From the NCBI GenBank assembly GCA_947628885.1, contig CANRBO010000002.1:1-25592 (forward strand): DNA of 25,592 nucleotides, in the 5' to 3' direction. The notes beneath the pieces are model-generated. The model worked only from the letters and a program-made list of their open reading frames with translations, had not been told where the DNA came from and did not search any database. The position numbers were made by a program, and so were the translations under genes. Shown here piece by piece: positions 8,141-15,817 of the stretch. How positions within the stretch are numbered: position 1 is the stretch's first letter; every line of letters begins with the position of its first letter. This stretch comes from an uncultured Clostridia bacterium. GTDB lineage: Bacteria; Bacillota; Clostridia; TANB77; CAG-508.

Positions 8141-8514
8141 ATCTAATCCTTAAAAATATTATATACTTGCACCTTGCTGTCGCAGATTCCATTATGCCAT
8201 ACGGCATTTATAGATGTAATTTGCTTCAAGCGCCCTACGCTAACGCTCCGGTTGAGCGCTGCGCGGTTGCTGCGTTTATAATATTTTTAGGATTAGATAT
8301 TATTATTATCTTCTTGCATCTTGCTATCACATATTCCTTTATACTATATGGCATTTATAGATGTAATTTGCTTCAAGCGCCCTACGCTAACGCTCCGGTT
8401 GGAAGCTAGAGCGGTTGCTGCGTTTATAATATTTTTAGGATTAGATATTATTATTATCTTCTTGCATCTTGCTATCACATATTTCATTATGCCATACGGC
8501 ATTTATAAATGTAA
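8141..8514. repeat. GC-rich tandem and inverted repeat block (147/148-bp period)
   Basis: Fills most of the 433-bp gap 8082-8514. A unit starting CTTGCAYCTTGC begins at 8166, 8313 and 8461 (periods 147 and 148). Units 1 and 2 contain an identical GC-rich core (TTCAAGCGCCCTACGCTAAC onward, 8224-8253 and 8371-8400), striking in so AT-rich a genome. Unit 3 is truncated exactly where the prepilin peptidase stop begins. An end of about 23 bp (TTATAATATTTTTAGGATTA, at 8276-8298 and 8424-8446) is present as its inverse at 8141-8165, so unit 1 is bounded by terminal inverted repeats like a miniature mobile element. ATGCC-ATAC-GGCAT hairpins (8194 and 8490 regions) are intact in units 1 and 3 and decayed in unit 2. 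ORFs across it lack ribosome sites. Confidence 0.8.
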
Positions 8515-9249
8515 TTAAACCTTGTATAGTCCTAATGTAAATATTTTTAATAGTACAAATAGCAATAAATTATGTGGTATAAACATTGCAATAAATGCTG
8601 CTATTACAATAAATGGTCCAAAAGGTATGTACTCATTTGATTTTTTCTTTTTAGTTATTAATAATATTACACTTATTATTGCTCCTAGCAAAAAAGATAA
8701 TACAGCTATCATGATTGTTGTGGTTAATCCGAAGAACAAGCCCAGTGCTCCCATTAGCTTGACATCTCCAAATCCCATGGCTTCTTTACCTGCAATAGCT
8801 CCACCTATTAGTGTAATTAATAGGAAAATTCCTCCTCCTGCAATTAGACCTAATATCTTATCTATAAATAGATTCATACTTGTTATGCCTGAAATAAAAG
8901 CAAATATTATTCCTACTTCAAACATTGTAAGAGTAAGTCGATTTGGTATTATTTGTTTTCTATAATCTATTACAAATGTTGCAATGAGCATTGGCGTAAT
9001 TATTAAATACTCTAATAATTTAATTTTCCAACCAATAAAATACAATAACAAAACATAAATTATTGCTGTTGATAGTAGCAATTTAAAATTTACCTTCATA
9101 TGTGGTAAATATGTTGTAAAAAATTCTTTGCAGAAAACTTTTTCATGATTTTCTAATCTAACATTTGCCCAGTTCATCACTTGTCCTACTGCTAATCCTA
9201 ACAGTCCTATAAAAAAATAATATAATATATGAATATCATTTATGTACAT
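8515..9249 (-). CDS. A24 prepilin peptidase (type IV leader peptidase) lacking the zinc cysteines
   Basis: Polytopic membrane aspartic protease that cleaves class III signal peptides of type IV pilin-like proteins. Both catalytic Asp motifs are visible: FVIDYRKQIIPNR (Asp95) and GFGDVKLMGALG (Asp162), among six to eight hydrophobic segments. At 244 aa it is near the family's usual length. The N-terminal region normally carrying two CxxC pairs and N-methyltransferase function has a single Cys (about residue 40, ENHEKVFCKEFF), so methylation may be lost while cleavage is kept. AGGAGG sits five bases before the ATG at 9247-9249. It stands alone, with no pilin genes beside it. The partial surface protein at the right edge could be a client (speculative). 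Confidence 0.92.
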   Translation of the reverse strand: MYINDIHILYYFFIGLLGLAVGQVMNWANVRLENHEKVFCKEFFTTYLPHMKVNFKLLLSTAIIYVLLLYFIGWKIKLLEYLIITPMLIATFVIDYRKQIIPNRLTLTMFEVGIIFAFISGITSMNLFIDKILGLIAGGGIFLLITLIGGAIAGKEAMGFGDVKLMGALGLFFGLTTTIMIAVLSFLLGAIISVILLITKKKKSNEYIPFGPFIVIAAFIAMFIPHNLLLFVLLKIFTLGLYKV

Positions 9250-9361
9250 ATCTTCCTCCTAAATTTTCTTTTGTTTTACTTTATTTATTTCAAAATTTCG
9301 TTTCTATTTTTATTTTAAGGCACTATTTTTATGTTTGTTTCATAATTTTATTGTTATATTT

Positions 9362-9384
9362 ATGAGACGTACTTTTGGTACGTT
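9362..9384 (-). repeat. Small hairpin repeat (AACGTAC-loop-GTACGTCTCAT)
   Basis: Minus strand ACGTAC-CAAAA-GTACGT, a perfect 6-bp stem followed by CTCATAAA. Stem and flanks match the pattern AACRTAC-5 nt-GTAYRTCTCA at 518-539, and a related ACGTAC-TTTTC-GTAC occurs at 25095-25109. There is no U-run, so it is a poor terminator. Confidence 0.45.
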
Positions 9385-9425
9385 AATTAAATTTTAAATG
9401 AAGTTTGACAACGCCAAAATTATAA

Positions 9426-9914
9426 TTATTTTTCAACATTATACTTCTTTAGCACTATTCTTTCTAACTTTCTTTTTATTTTTCCAATTATATTTTTTTC
9501 AGATGATATTGGTATTGTCAATATTGAAAACATTTTCATCCTATTGGCTCCCAAGACATCCGTAAAAAGCTGGTCTCCAATTTCTGCGATATTTTCAACC
9601 TTTTCATCTAATAACTTCTGAGCTTTTTTTAATCCTCTTTTTAATGGTTTAATTGAAAAATAAATATATGGAATATTTAATTTTTCTGTTATATTGGCAA
9701 TTTCTTGCTTTTTATAACTATTAGATGCTATACATATTTTAATATTTTTCTTTTGTAAATTTGCTAACCACTTTTCTACATTTTCTATTGGTTTCTTGTC
9801 TAAATCTATAAGTGTATTATCTACATCTAATATAACCGCTTTTATATCATTTTCCATTAAAAAGGATATTTTTATATCTGTAACTTTATCAAATATTGCT
9901 TTTGGTTTTAACAT
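9426..9914 (-). CDS. yqeG: YqeG family HAD IIIA-type phosphatase
   Basis: Haloacid-dehalogenase superfamily phosphatase of unsettled substrate, widespread in Bacillota. Motif I AVILDVDNTLID (Asp30, Asp32), motif II CIASNSYKKQE, the KP.....KK Lys of motif III, and motif IV EIGDQLFTDVLGAN (Asp114, Asp119) are all present. 162 aa, close to the 165-175 typical of the family. AAGGAG precedes the ATG at 9912-9914. It has its own consensus promoter about 50 bp upstream and stands apart from its neighbours. The family name is secure; the reaction is not known to me. Confidence 0.9.
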   Translation of the reverse strand: MLKPKAIFDKVTDIKISFLMENDIKAVILDVDNTLIDLDKKPIENVEKWLANLQKKNIKICIASNSYKKQEIANITEKLNIPYIYFSIKPLKRGLKKAQKLLDEKVENIAEIGDQLFTDVLGANRMKMFSILTIPISSEKNIIGKIKRKLERIVLKKYNVEK

Positions 9915-9966
9915 ATCTCTCCTTATTTCTTAAAGGTGTAAAATTATTATTTTAATTTATGGATAT

Positions 9967-9995
9967 ATTATATTGTTAAATAAAGTATATGTCAA
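9967..9995 (-). promoter_or_regulatory. Consensus sigma-A promoter of yqeG
   Basis: Minus strand TTGACA (9990-9995), 17-bp spacer, TATAAT (9967-9972): a perfect consensus pair. It lies 53 bp before the yqeG start, in the 172-bp gap downstream of sleB. Confidence 0.85.
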
Positions 9996-10086
9996 GGAAA
10001 TTTAATAATACATTTCGTAATATTTTCTTTTAAAAGTATTATCTTCCAACAACTTTTAATTTAATAGAAATATTGTCATCAATCCA

Positions 10087-10773
10087 TTATTTGCAAAATC
10101 TATGATTTCCAATAGTTATAGTCAGTGGTCTTGACCATATCCACGCACTTGTGGCAGTATTTGGATTAAAATAATATATAGCTCCATAAGTTGGATCCCA
10201 ACCATTTATCGCATCTTGGGCTGCCTTTTTTGCTGTTGCATTTGGCGACAAATTAATTTGTCCGTCTGACACGCATGTAAATGCTCCTTGCTGATAAACT
10301 ACTCCTGAAACTGTATTTGGGAATCTACTGTCTTTAACCCTATTCAGTATTACTGCTGCAACTCCTACCATACCTGTATATGGCTCTCCCCTTGCTTCTG
10401 CATACACAAAACGACTTATTAAATTTAGATTACTTGAGTTAGAAGTTGAACCTGTTGAACTTGAACCTGAGCTTGACGAGAAAATTCCCATTGCTTGCAA
10501 AGTCTTCGTTCCTGCTATTCCGTCTGCTGTTAAACCATTTTTCTTTTGGAATTTTTTCACTGCTGATAATGTACCACTTCCATAAATCCCGTCAACGCTT
10601 CCGCTGTAATATCCCCAATTTTTTAATTTTGTTTGTATTTGTTTTACTTCATCTCCCCTTGAGCCATACCTAGATAAAGCATAAGTTTCTTGATTTCTAA
10701 GCAAAACATTATAAGCCACAAACAATACTATAGCAATCGCTAGCAAAATACCTACTTTATATTTATTTTTCAT
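10087..10773 (-). CDS. sleB: Spore cortex-lytic enzyme / cell wall hydrolase, SleB type
   Basis: Lytic transglycosylase-like hydrolase of the SleB (hydrolase_2) family, used to degrade cortex peptidoglycan at germination. Numbering from the upstream TTG, there is an N-terminal hydrophobic anchor at 10-28, a peptidoglycan-binding domain at about 38-98 (SRGDEVKQIQTKLKNWGYY, then VDGIYGSGT and VKKFQKKNGL), a Ser/Gly linker at 100-120, and the catalytic domain at 121-231 with ISRFVYAEARGEP (catalytic Glu of AEARGEP), GVAAVILNRV and the C-terminal NHRFCK. I start at the ATG at 10771-10773; an in-frame TTG three codons upstream is nearer AAAGGA and cannot be excluded. It stands alone, after the fhs terminator. 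This is the best evidence here for sporulation, although SleB-like enzymes also occur in vegetative roles. Confidence 0.88.
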   Translation of the reverse strand: MKNKYKVGILLAIAIVLFVAYNVLLRNQETYALSRYGSRGDEVKQIQTKLKNWGYYSGSVDGIYGSGTLSAVKKFQKKNGLTADGIAGTKTLQAMGIFSSSSGSSSTGSTSNSSNLNLISRFVYAEARGEPYTGMVGVAAVILNRVKDSRFPNTVSGVVYQQGAFTCVSDGQINLSPNATAKKAAQDAINGWDPTYGAIYYFNPNTATSAWIWSRPLTITIGNHRFCK

Positions 10774-10845
10774 ACAAATCAAATTCCTTTCTGAAAAATG
10801 AAATATTAGCTTCTTTCAAACTAAATCTTTTCTAAAAATATACAT

Positions 10846-10893
10846 AAAAATAACCTTTTATTTGGAGTTATTTTTTCCAAAAAAGGTTATTTT
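10846..10893 (-). terminator. Rho-independent terminator of fhs
   Basis: A long inverted repeat just past the fhs stop. AAAATAACCTTTT and AAAAGGTTATTTT arms, continued by TTGG/CCAA, close on a loop of about 11 nt. On the minus strand it runs into TTTT. The arms are A/U-symmetric, so it may work in both directions. Confidence 0.8.
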
Positions 10894-10910
10894 ATACAAT
10901 ATTTTTTAGT

Positions 10911-12560
10911 TTAGAAAATCCCTACTATATTATTGTTTTCATCTAAATCAATACTTTCTGCTGCTGGTACTTTAGGAAGTCCTGGCATTGTCATGATTTT
11001 TCCTGTTTTTACGACGATGAATTCCGCTCCAGCTTTTAATTCCACAGAATTTACAGTTATTTTAAAAGGTTCATCACATAATAAATTTTTAGGATCGTCT
11101 GATAATGAATACTGAGTTTTTGCAATACATATAGGCATTTTCAAATCTCCGATTTGTTTTAATTGTTCTTCTGCCTTTTCAGTATAGTTTACTCCTTCAG
11201 CTCCATATATCGATTTTGCGACTTTTTCAATTTTAGTTTTCATTGAATCTTCTAGTTCATACGTATTTTTTAATGTGTGAGGTTTATCACATAATTTAAC
11301 AATTTTTTCTGCTAAATCTGTTGCACCTTCTCCACCTTTAGCCCAGTTCTCTAGCAAGCTATATTCAACATCTTCCTTCTTAATGTATTCTTCTAAAGTA
11401 TCTATTTCTTCTTGAAAATCATTTTCATATTTGTTTATTGCTACAATTGGATTTAAGCCAAAACTCTTTATATTCTGTATATGTTTTAACAAATTATGTA
11501 TTCCAATTTTTAAAGCTTCTATATTTTTATTTGAAACTTCGTCTTTTGTAGCACCACCATGATATTTCAAAGCTTTCATCGTTGCTACTATTACAACCGC
11601 ATCAGGAGAGGTTTCTAAATTTCTACATTTTATATTCAAGAATTTTTCTGCTCCTAAATCCGCACCAAATCCAGCTTCGGTTACGACATAATCTCCTAAC
11701 TTTCTAGCCATTTTCGTTGCTATAATACTGTTGCAACCATGTGCAATATTGGCAAAAGGTCCACCATGAATTATAGCTGGATTATGTTCTAGAGTTTGCA
11801 CTATGTTAGGATTTAAAGCATCTTTTAGTATTACTGTCAAGCTTCCGTCTGCCTTTAAATCCCTACAAGTTACTTCTTTTCCTTGTTTGTTAAAACCAAT
11901 TACAATATTGCCAAGTCTTCTTTTCAAATCTTTTATATCTTTTGACAAACATAAAATTGCCATTATTTCAGAAGCAACCGTAATGTCAAATCCGTCATCT
12001 CTTGGTACTAGATTTTTCTCTCCTGAAAGTCCTATTTCAACTTTTCTTAGAGCTCTATCATTTAAATCTACACATCTTTTCCACGTTACTTTTTCAATCT
12101 CGAGCTTGTTTCCTTGGAATATGTGGTTGTCCACAATGGCACTCAACAAATTATTAGCAGTAGTAATTGCATGAATATCCCCTGTAAAATGTAGGTTTAT
12201 GTCTTCCATTGGTGCGACCTGCGAATAACCGCCACCAGTTGCTCCACCTTTTATTCCAAATACAGGACCTAAAGAAGGTTCTCTCAAAGCTAAAATTGAT
12301 TTTTTTCCAATTTTATTAAGTCCGTCAGATAATCCAATTGCTGTTGTTGTCTTTCCTTCTCCTAGTGGTGTTGGATTTATTGCAGTTACTAAAATCAATT
12401 TTGCATCTTTTTTATCTTTTAACTTATCAAGATAATCAATTGAAATTTTTGCTTTATATTTTCCATATTGCTCTAAATATTCTTCAGGAATATTTAGCTT
12501 GTCCGTTATGTCGGTTATTTTATTTAACTTCGTACTTCTAGCTATTTCAATATCTTTCAT
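10911..12560 (-). CDS. fhs: Formate-tetrahydrofolate ligase
   Basis: ATP-dependent formation of 10-formyl-THF from formate and tetrahydrofolate, feeding purine synthesis and, in acetogens, the methyl branch of the Wood-Ljungdahl pathway. P-loop PTPLGEGKTTT at 63-73, then LREPSLGPVFGIKGGATGGG, DINLHFTGD, NNLLSA.DNH and VVTEAGFGADLGAEKF, all hallmark segments; 549 aa is full length. GGAAGGA lies about 12 bases before the ATG at 12558-12560, rather far. It is a single-gene unit closed by the hairpin at 10846-10893. Its leader carries an element also found ahead of a small membrane-protein gene (20612-20658), and its promoter region a 19-mer also found ahead of prmC. Confidence 0.97.
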   Translation of the reverse strand: MKDIEIARSTKLNKITDITDKLNIPEEYLEQYGKYKAKISIDYLDKLKDKKDAKLILVTAINPTPLGEGKTTTAIGLSDGLNKIGKKSILALREPSLGPVFGIKGGATGGGYSQVAPMEDINLHFTGDIHAITTANNLLSAIVDNHIFQGNKLEIEKVTWKRCVDLNDRALRKVEIGLSGEKNLVPRDDGFDITVASEIMAILCLSKDIKDLKRRLGNIVIGFNKQGKEVTCRDLKADGSLTVILKDALNPNIVQTLEHNPAIIHGGPFANIAHGCNSIIATKMARKLGDYVVTEAGFGADLGAEKFLNIKCRNLETSPDAVVIVATMKALKYHGGATKDEVSNKNIEALKIGIHNLLKHIQNIKSFGLNPIVAINKYENDFQEEIDTLEEYIKKEDVEYSLLENWAKGGEGATDLAEKIVKLCDKPHTLKNTYELEDSMKTKIEKVAKSIYGAEGVNYTEKAEEQLKQIGDLKMPICIAKTQYSLSDDPKNLLCDEPFKITVNSVELKAGAEFIVVKTGKIMTMPGLPKVPAAESIDLDENNNIVGIF

Positions 12561-12578
12561 ATTTAATTTAATTCCTTC

Positions 12579-12623
12579 CTAAGGTACAAATCTAGTTGAA
12601 AAATAATTACAATTTTCAACCTT
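12579..12623 (-). promoter_or_regulatory. Shared leader element, copy A (before fhs)
   Basis: About 45 nt ending just before the fhs ribosome site. On the minus strand it begins AAGGTTGAAAA, passes TTGTAATTA, and ends ACTAGATTTGTACCTTAG. It forms a hairpin with perfect arms GTTGAAAA/TTTTCAAC around a 10-nt loop. It is nearly the same as 20612-20658, which occupies the same position before another gene. Confidence 0.65.
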
Positions 12624-12645
12624 TACCTTCTTGTATAATTTATTA

Positions 12646-12664
12646 ATTATAGATACCGATTTTT
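12646..12664 (-). promoter_or_regulatory. 19-bp promoter motif shared with prmC (fhs copy)
   Basis: Minus strand AAAAATCGGTATCTATAAT, which contains a TATAAT -10 but has no good -35 seventeen bases upstream. An alternative pairing is TTGACT about 4 bp further up with TATCTA. The motif recurs at 23888-23906 with one mismatch. Confidence 0.5.
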
Positions 12665-12704
12665 CAAGGAATAGTCAATAATATAAATTTGTACTTTAAA
12701 TAAA

Positions 12705-13130
12705 TTAGAAAATCATGCCTACTATGAAACCTATTACTGCACCTGCGACCACTTGAAATGGTGTGTGTCCAGTCATTTCTTGAAGTTTTTCTGAATATGT
12801 TAATTTTTGATTTTTTATAATATCATTTAAAATATGTGCCTGCTTGCCAACTGCTCTTCTCACTCCTGCTGCGTCATACATAATAATTAATGAAAAAGCC
12901 ACACACGCTGCAAATAACGGTGAATTAATGCCTTCACTTTTTCCAATCATTGTAGTAATACACATTACTAAAGCTGAGTGTGAACTTGGCATACCTCCTG
13001 CTCCATAAAATCTTGAAAAATCCCATACGCCTTCATCAAATCTTTTATAGATTACCTTAAATATTTGTATGCAAATCCATGTGATGGCTGGCACTATTAT
13101 TAATTTGTAATTTTCGAAAAATTGTATCAT
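12705..13130 (-). CDS. Divergent PAP2 family membrane protein (DUF212, YuiD-like)
   Basis: Small integral membrane protein of the DUF212 family, a divergent branch of the PAP2 acid phosphatases. Family signatures are visible: DFSRFYGAGGMPSSHSALV (about 38-56), MYDAAGVRRAVGKQA (about 84-98) and a C-terminal GHTPFQVVAGAVIGFIVG. There are four hydrophobic segments in 141 aa. The SSHS and R/H residues resemble PAP2 motifs, but the substrate is unknown. No well-spaced ribosome site is evident: AAAGG is one base from the ATG, and AGGAG about 15 bases away. It follows xseB by 175 bp of repetitive spacer, so co-transcription is uncertain. Confidence 0.88.
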   Translation of the reverse strand: MIQFFENYKLIIVPAITWICIQIFKVIYKRFDEGVWDFSRFYGAGGMPSSHSALVMCITTMIGKSEGINSPLFAACVAFSLIIMYDAAGVRRAVGKQAHILNDIIKNQKLTYSEKLQEMTGHTPFQVVAGAVIGFIVGMIF

Positions 13131-13203
13131 GCCTTTATTATCTTACTCCTAATCTTAATTGCTTTTTACTTCTATACTTAATTTTGTTTTTCTTAGTTTT
13201 ATT

Positions 13204-13251
13204 TTTACTAGCTTTCATTTTACTAGCTCTTATTTTTTACTAGCTTTCATT
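13204..13251. repeat. Three short direct repeats (TTTACTAGCTYTYATT)
   Basis: Three 16-bp copies at 13204, 13219 and 13236 in the xseB-DUF212 gap. One of several different simple repeats in this gene run; possibly slippage-generated. Confidence 0.6.
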
Positions 13252-13305
13252 TTAATCTTTGTCATCTATTTATAATTAGTTATTCCTTAATCTATACTTT
13301 AAAAG

Positions 13306-13524
13306 TTAGTCTTCTTTTGCAACAAAATCTTTTTCTTCTCCGTCAATTAATATTGTTATTTTCTTTTCAGCATTTTTTAACATTTCGTTGCACTTTTTTG
13401 AAAGCTCCATGCCTTCTTCAAACTTTTTTACAGATGTATCTAAATCTAAATCATCTTTTTCTAACTCATCAGCAATCTTTTCTAAATCTGTCATTGCTTT
13501 TTCAAAACTAATATCATCCTTCAT
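13306..13524 (-). CDS. xseB: Exodeoxyribonuclease VII small subunit
   Basis: XseB packs in several copies on XseA to form exonuclease VII, which degrades single-stranded DNA to oligonucleotides. 72 aa with the family pattern ISFEKAMTDLEKIADELEKDDLDLDTSVKKFEEGMEL and then CNEMLKNAEKKI, two helices. GAAAGGA precedes the ATG at 13522-13524. It lies directly downstream of xseA but across a 217-bp T/G-rich spacer, whereas these two genes usually overlap or nearly touch. Confidence 0.95.
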   Translation of the reverse strand: MKDDISFEKAMTDLEKIADELEKDDLDLDTSVKKFEEGMELSKKCNEMLKNAEKKITILIDGEEKDFVAKED

Positions 13525-13539
13525 GCGCTTTTCCTTTCT

Positions 13540-13690
13540 TTCTTTTTCGTTTTTATTTTGGTTTTATTTTTGTTTTGGTTTCGTTTTTATTTTGGTTTTT
13601 GTTTTTGTTTATTTTTATTTCGTTTTTATTTTTTTGTTTTTATTTTATTTTGTTTTGTTTTGGTTTCGTTTTACTTTTTTGTTTTATACC
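13540..13690. repeat. Low-complexity A/C-rich spacer (minus-strand sense) between xseA and xseB
   Basis: About 150 bp of near-continuous variants of AAAACAAAAT and AAACGAAACC (read as TTTTG/TTTCG on the plus strand), with almost no other sequence. In the mRNA it would be an unstructured A-rich stretch that ends at the xseB ribosome site. No coding signal that I trust. Confidence 0.75.
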
Positions 13691-13741
13691 TAACTTGAAT
13701 ATTTTTTATCAATTCTTGTATTTACATTTTCCTTTGTCAGT

Positions 13742-14935
13742 TCATTTTTCTGTTACATTTGCTTTTGCCACTCCGTCAATGTATCTTATATTTATTGAAT
13801 CACCAATATTTAAGTCTTCGATTTTCTTTATAATCTTTCCATCTTTTTCAGTAATTGCATATCCCCTAGCAATTGTCTTCATTGGGCTTAAAGCATCAAG
13901 TTTAGTAACATTTTTGCTTAGGCTCATCCTTGCATTATTTAATTTATTTGTTATGAAAGTATTTATATTTTTTACAAGGTTATCAATTAAAATGTATTTC
14001 TCATTTATCTTCTGCAATGGCTCTTTAAACACTCTTCTCGTCATGCATTTTTCATATCTTAATTGCATTAGTTGAACTTTTTTCTTCAAAGCAGTTTTTA
14101 GTCTATTGTTATATAAATCTATCGTATATTTTACATCCGATATGTTCGGAACTGCTAATTCTGCTGCTGCAGAAGGTGTCGGTGCTCTCAAATCTGCAAC
14201 AAAATCAGCTATTGTAAAATCTGTCTCATGTCCTACTGCTGAAATTATTGGAATCTCTGATTCGTAAATTGCTCTTGCTAGTAATTCTTCATTAAAAGGC
14301 CATAAATCTTCCAAAGATCCGCCACCCCTTCCAATGATTAAAACATCAGCAAGCTTTTCTTTATTCATTTTCTCTATTCCTTCTGCAATCTCTTTTTCCG
14401 CTCCTGCTCCTTGTACTGGAACTGGAATAAGCCTTATTCTCACATTTGGATTTCTTCTAGTCGAAACATTTATTATATCCCTTATAACTGCTCCAGTAGA
14501 TGACGTAAGCACTCCTATTGTTTTAGGAAACATTGGTATTTTCTTTTTATGAGATTCAGCAAATAAGCCTTCACTTTCAAGTTTTGCTTTTAATTTTTCA
14601 TATTCTTCGTAAAGTGAACCAATTCCGTCTTGTTTTATGGCTTTAACATATATCTGATATACTCCGTCTCTTTCAAATACCGAAACAGAGCCCAAGACGC
14701 AAACCTTCATCCCGTCCTTGGGCATAAAATTCAAATATCCTGTATAACTTTTAAACATGACACATTTTATAAGTGATTTCTCATCTTTCAAAGTAAAATA
14801 CATGTGTCCTGTATAATGTAATTTGAAATTAGAGATTTCGCCTTTTACATATACATTGTTTAAATATTCATCAGAATCAATTTTATTTTTTATGTATTTA
14901 TTAAGTTCTTCAACTGTAATTGGGTTAATATCCAT
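13742..14935 (-). CDS. xseA: Exodeoxyribonuclease VII large subunit
   Basis: Catalytic subunit. An N-terminal OB-fold (about 1-100; VKGEISNFKLHYTGHMYFTLKDE, then IKCVMF) is followed by the nuclease domain with IGVLTSSTGAVIRDI, IIGRGGGSLEDLWPFNEE, SAVGHETDFTIADFVADLRAPTPSAAAE, a coiled-coil region at about 260-340, and a short C-terminal barrel (LDALSPMKTIARGYAI). 397 aa, near the usual 400-450. AAAAAGG lies nine bases before the ATG at 14933-14935. Part of the asp23-to-xseB run, 146 bp after nusB. Confidence 0.96.
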   Translation of the reverse strand: MDINPITVEELNKYIKNKIDSDEYLNNVYVKGEISNFKLHYTGHMYFTLKDEKSLIKCVMFKSYTGYLNFMPKDGMKVCVLGSVSVFERDGVYQIYVKAIKQDGIGSLYEEYEKLKAKLESEGLFAESHKKKIPMFPKTIGVLTSSTGAVIRDIINVSTRRNPNVRIRLIPVPVQGAGAEKEIAEGIEKMNKEKLADVLIIGRGGGSLEDLWPFNEELLARAIYESEIPIISAVGHETDFTIADFVADLRAPTPSAAAELAVPNISDVKYTIDLYNNRLKTALKKKVQLMQLRYEKCMTRRVFKEPLQKINEKYILIDNLVKNINTFITNKLNNARMSLSKNVTKLDALSPMKTIARGYAITEKDGKIIKKIEDLNIGDSINIRYIDGVAKANVTEK

Positions 14936-14959
14936 TAATCTTACCTTTTTATTTTTATA

Positions 14960-15075
14960 GTATTATTCTTGTTTACTTTTTCATGTTTGCTTTGGGCTTA
15001 TTATTTTAGCTTATTTTTAGCCCACTTTTTAGGTTGCGCTTGACTTAATTTTCAGCTTGTTTTTAGCCTGTTGTT
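14960..15075. repeat. Low-complexity spacer with TTTTTAGC repeats between nusB and xseA
   Basis: At least five copies of TTTTAGC or TTTTCAGC followed by TTRTT or CC, in the 146-bp gap. The repeat unit differs from those of the neighbouring spacers. No gene or terminator is recognisable. Confidence 0.6.
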
Positions 15076-15081
15076 TTTAGC

Positions 15082-15498
15082 TTAACTTTCTTGTAAATCT
15101 TCCTTAACAATACTTGCAAGCACACCATTTACGAAAGCTTTTGATGAATCATCACCATACGATTTAGCTAGTTCCACTACTTCATTAATAACAACCTTAT
15201 AAGGTAATTTTGAATATAATATTTCATAGATTCCAAGCTTCAATAATGTTAGGTCAATTTTAGAAATTCTAGAAATTGTCCAATCCTCTTTTATATTATC
15301 TTTTATTTTTTCAACTATTTCTTTTTCGTTATTTTTTATTCCATTTATTATATCTTCAATGTACTCAATAGCCTCATCATCTTCGATATTTTCTTCTTCA
15401 ACAAAATATTTTATTTGCTCGTTAACATCATCTACTTCAGAAACTTGCACGCTATATAATAACTTAAATGCCTCTTCTCTTGCCTTTGACCTATTCAT
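15082..15498 (-). CDS. nusB: Transcription antitermination factor NusB
   Basis: All-helical RNA-binding protein that pairs with S10 (NusE) on boxA RNA in rRNA antitermination. It starts MNRSKAREEAFKLLYSVQV; the conserved middle is DWTISRISKIDLTLLKLGIYEIL, followed by PYKVVINEVVELAKSYGDDSSKAFVNGVLASI. 138 aa, the standard size. It follows the DUF2273 gene by 62 bp. The asp23-amaP-DUF2273-nusB-xseA-xseB order is common in Clostridia. Confidence 0.97.
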   Translation of the reverse strand: MNRSKAREEAFKLLYSVQVSEVDDVNEQIKYFVEEENIEDDEAIEYIEDIINGIKNNEKEIVEKIKDNIKEDWTISRISKIDLTLLKLGIYEILYSKLPYKVVINEVVELAKSYGDDSSKAFVNGVLASIVKEDLQES

Positions 15499-15560
15499 TT
15501 TTCAAAACTACCCCTTTTCAATTGTTAAGTATTTAATTATGTAAATTAGTTTTCTTAAAA

Positions 15561-15764
15561 TTACATTTTATCAATAAATTTTTTGATTTTATCTTTTACA
15601 TCATCTTTGTTGTGTTGATAATAGTTTCCTGCCCAAATTCCAAGCACTATCAAAACTACTACAAGTATTAATTTGTAAAATCCTGTACAAGCTAGCAAAA
15701 TTGCAATTAATCCGCCAACTATTGCTCCCCAATATTTAGTTAAAAATTTTTTAAAGTCTTCCAT
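15561..15764 (-). CDS. DUF2273 small membrane protein of the Asp23/AmaP cluster
   Basis: 67 aa with a charged N-terminus (MEDFKKFLTKYWGAIVGG), one or two hydrophobic segments at about 13-46 and a basic tail (DVKDKIKKFIDKM). The KYWGAIVGGLIAILLACTGFYK pattern is that of the DUF2273 proteins that sit between amaP and nusB or asp23. Probably an inner-membrane partner of AmaP; no biochemical function is known to me. Confidence 0.85.
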   Translation of the reverse strand: MEDFKKFLTKYWGAIVGGLIAILLACTGFYKLILVVVLIVLGIWAGNYYQHNKDDVKDKIKKFIDKM

Positions 15765-15817
15765 ACTTTAATCACGTTCCTTTCTCAGCTATAACATTAA
15801 TATCGTATTGATTTTCA

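Noticed and set aside
8167..8518. Overlapping plus-strand ORFs through the GC-rich repeat block (80 and 65 codons)
   Set aside because: They simply translate the tandem repeat, start at TTG/ATG without ribosome sites, and one repeat period (148) breaks frame.
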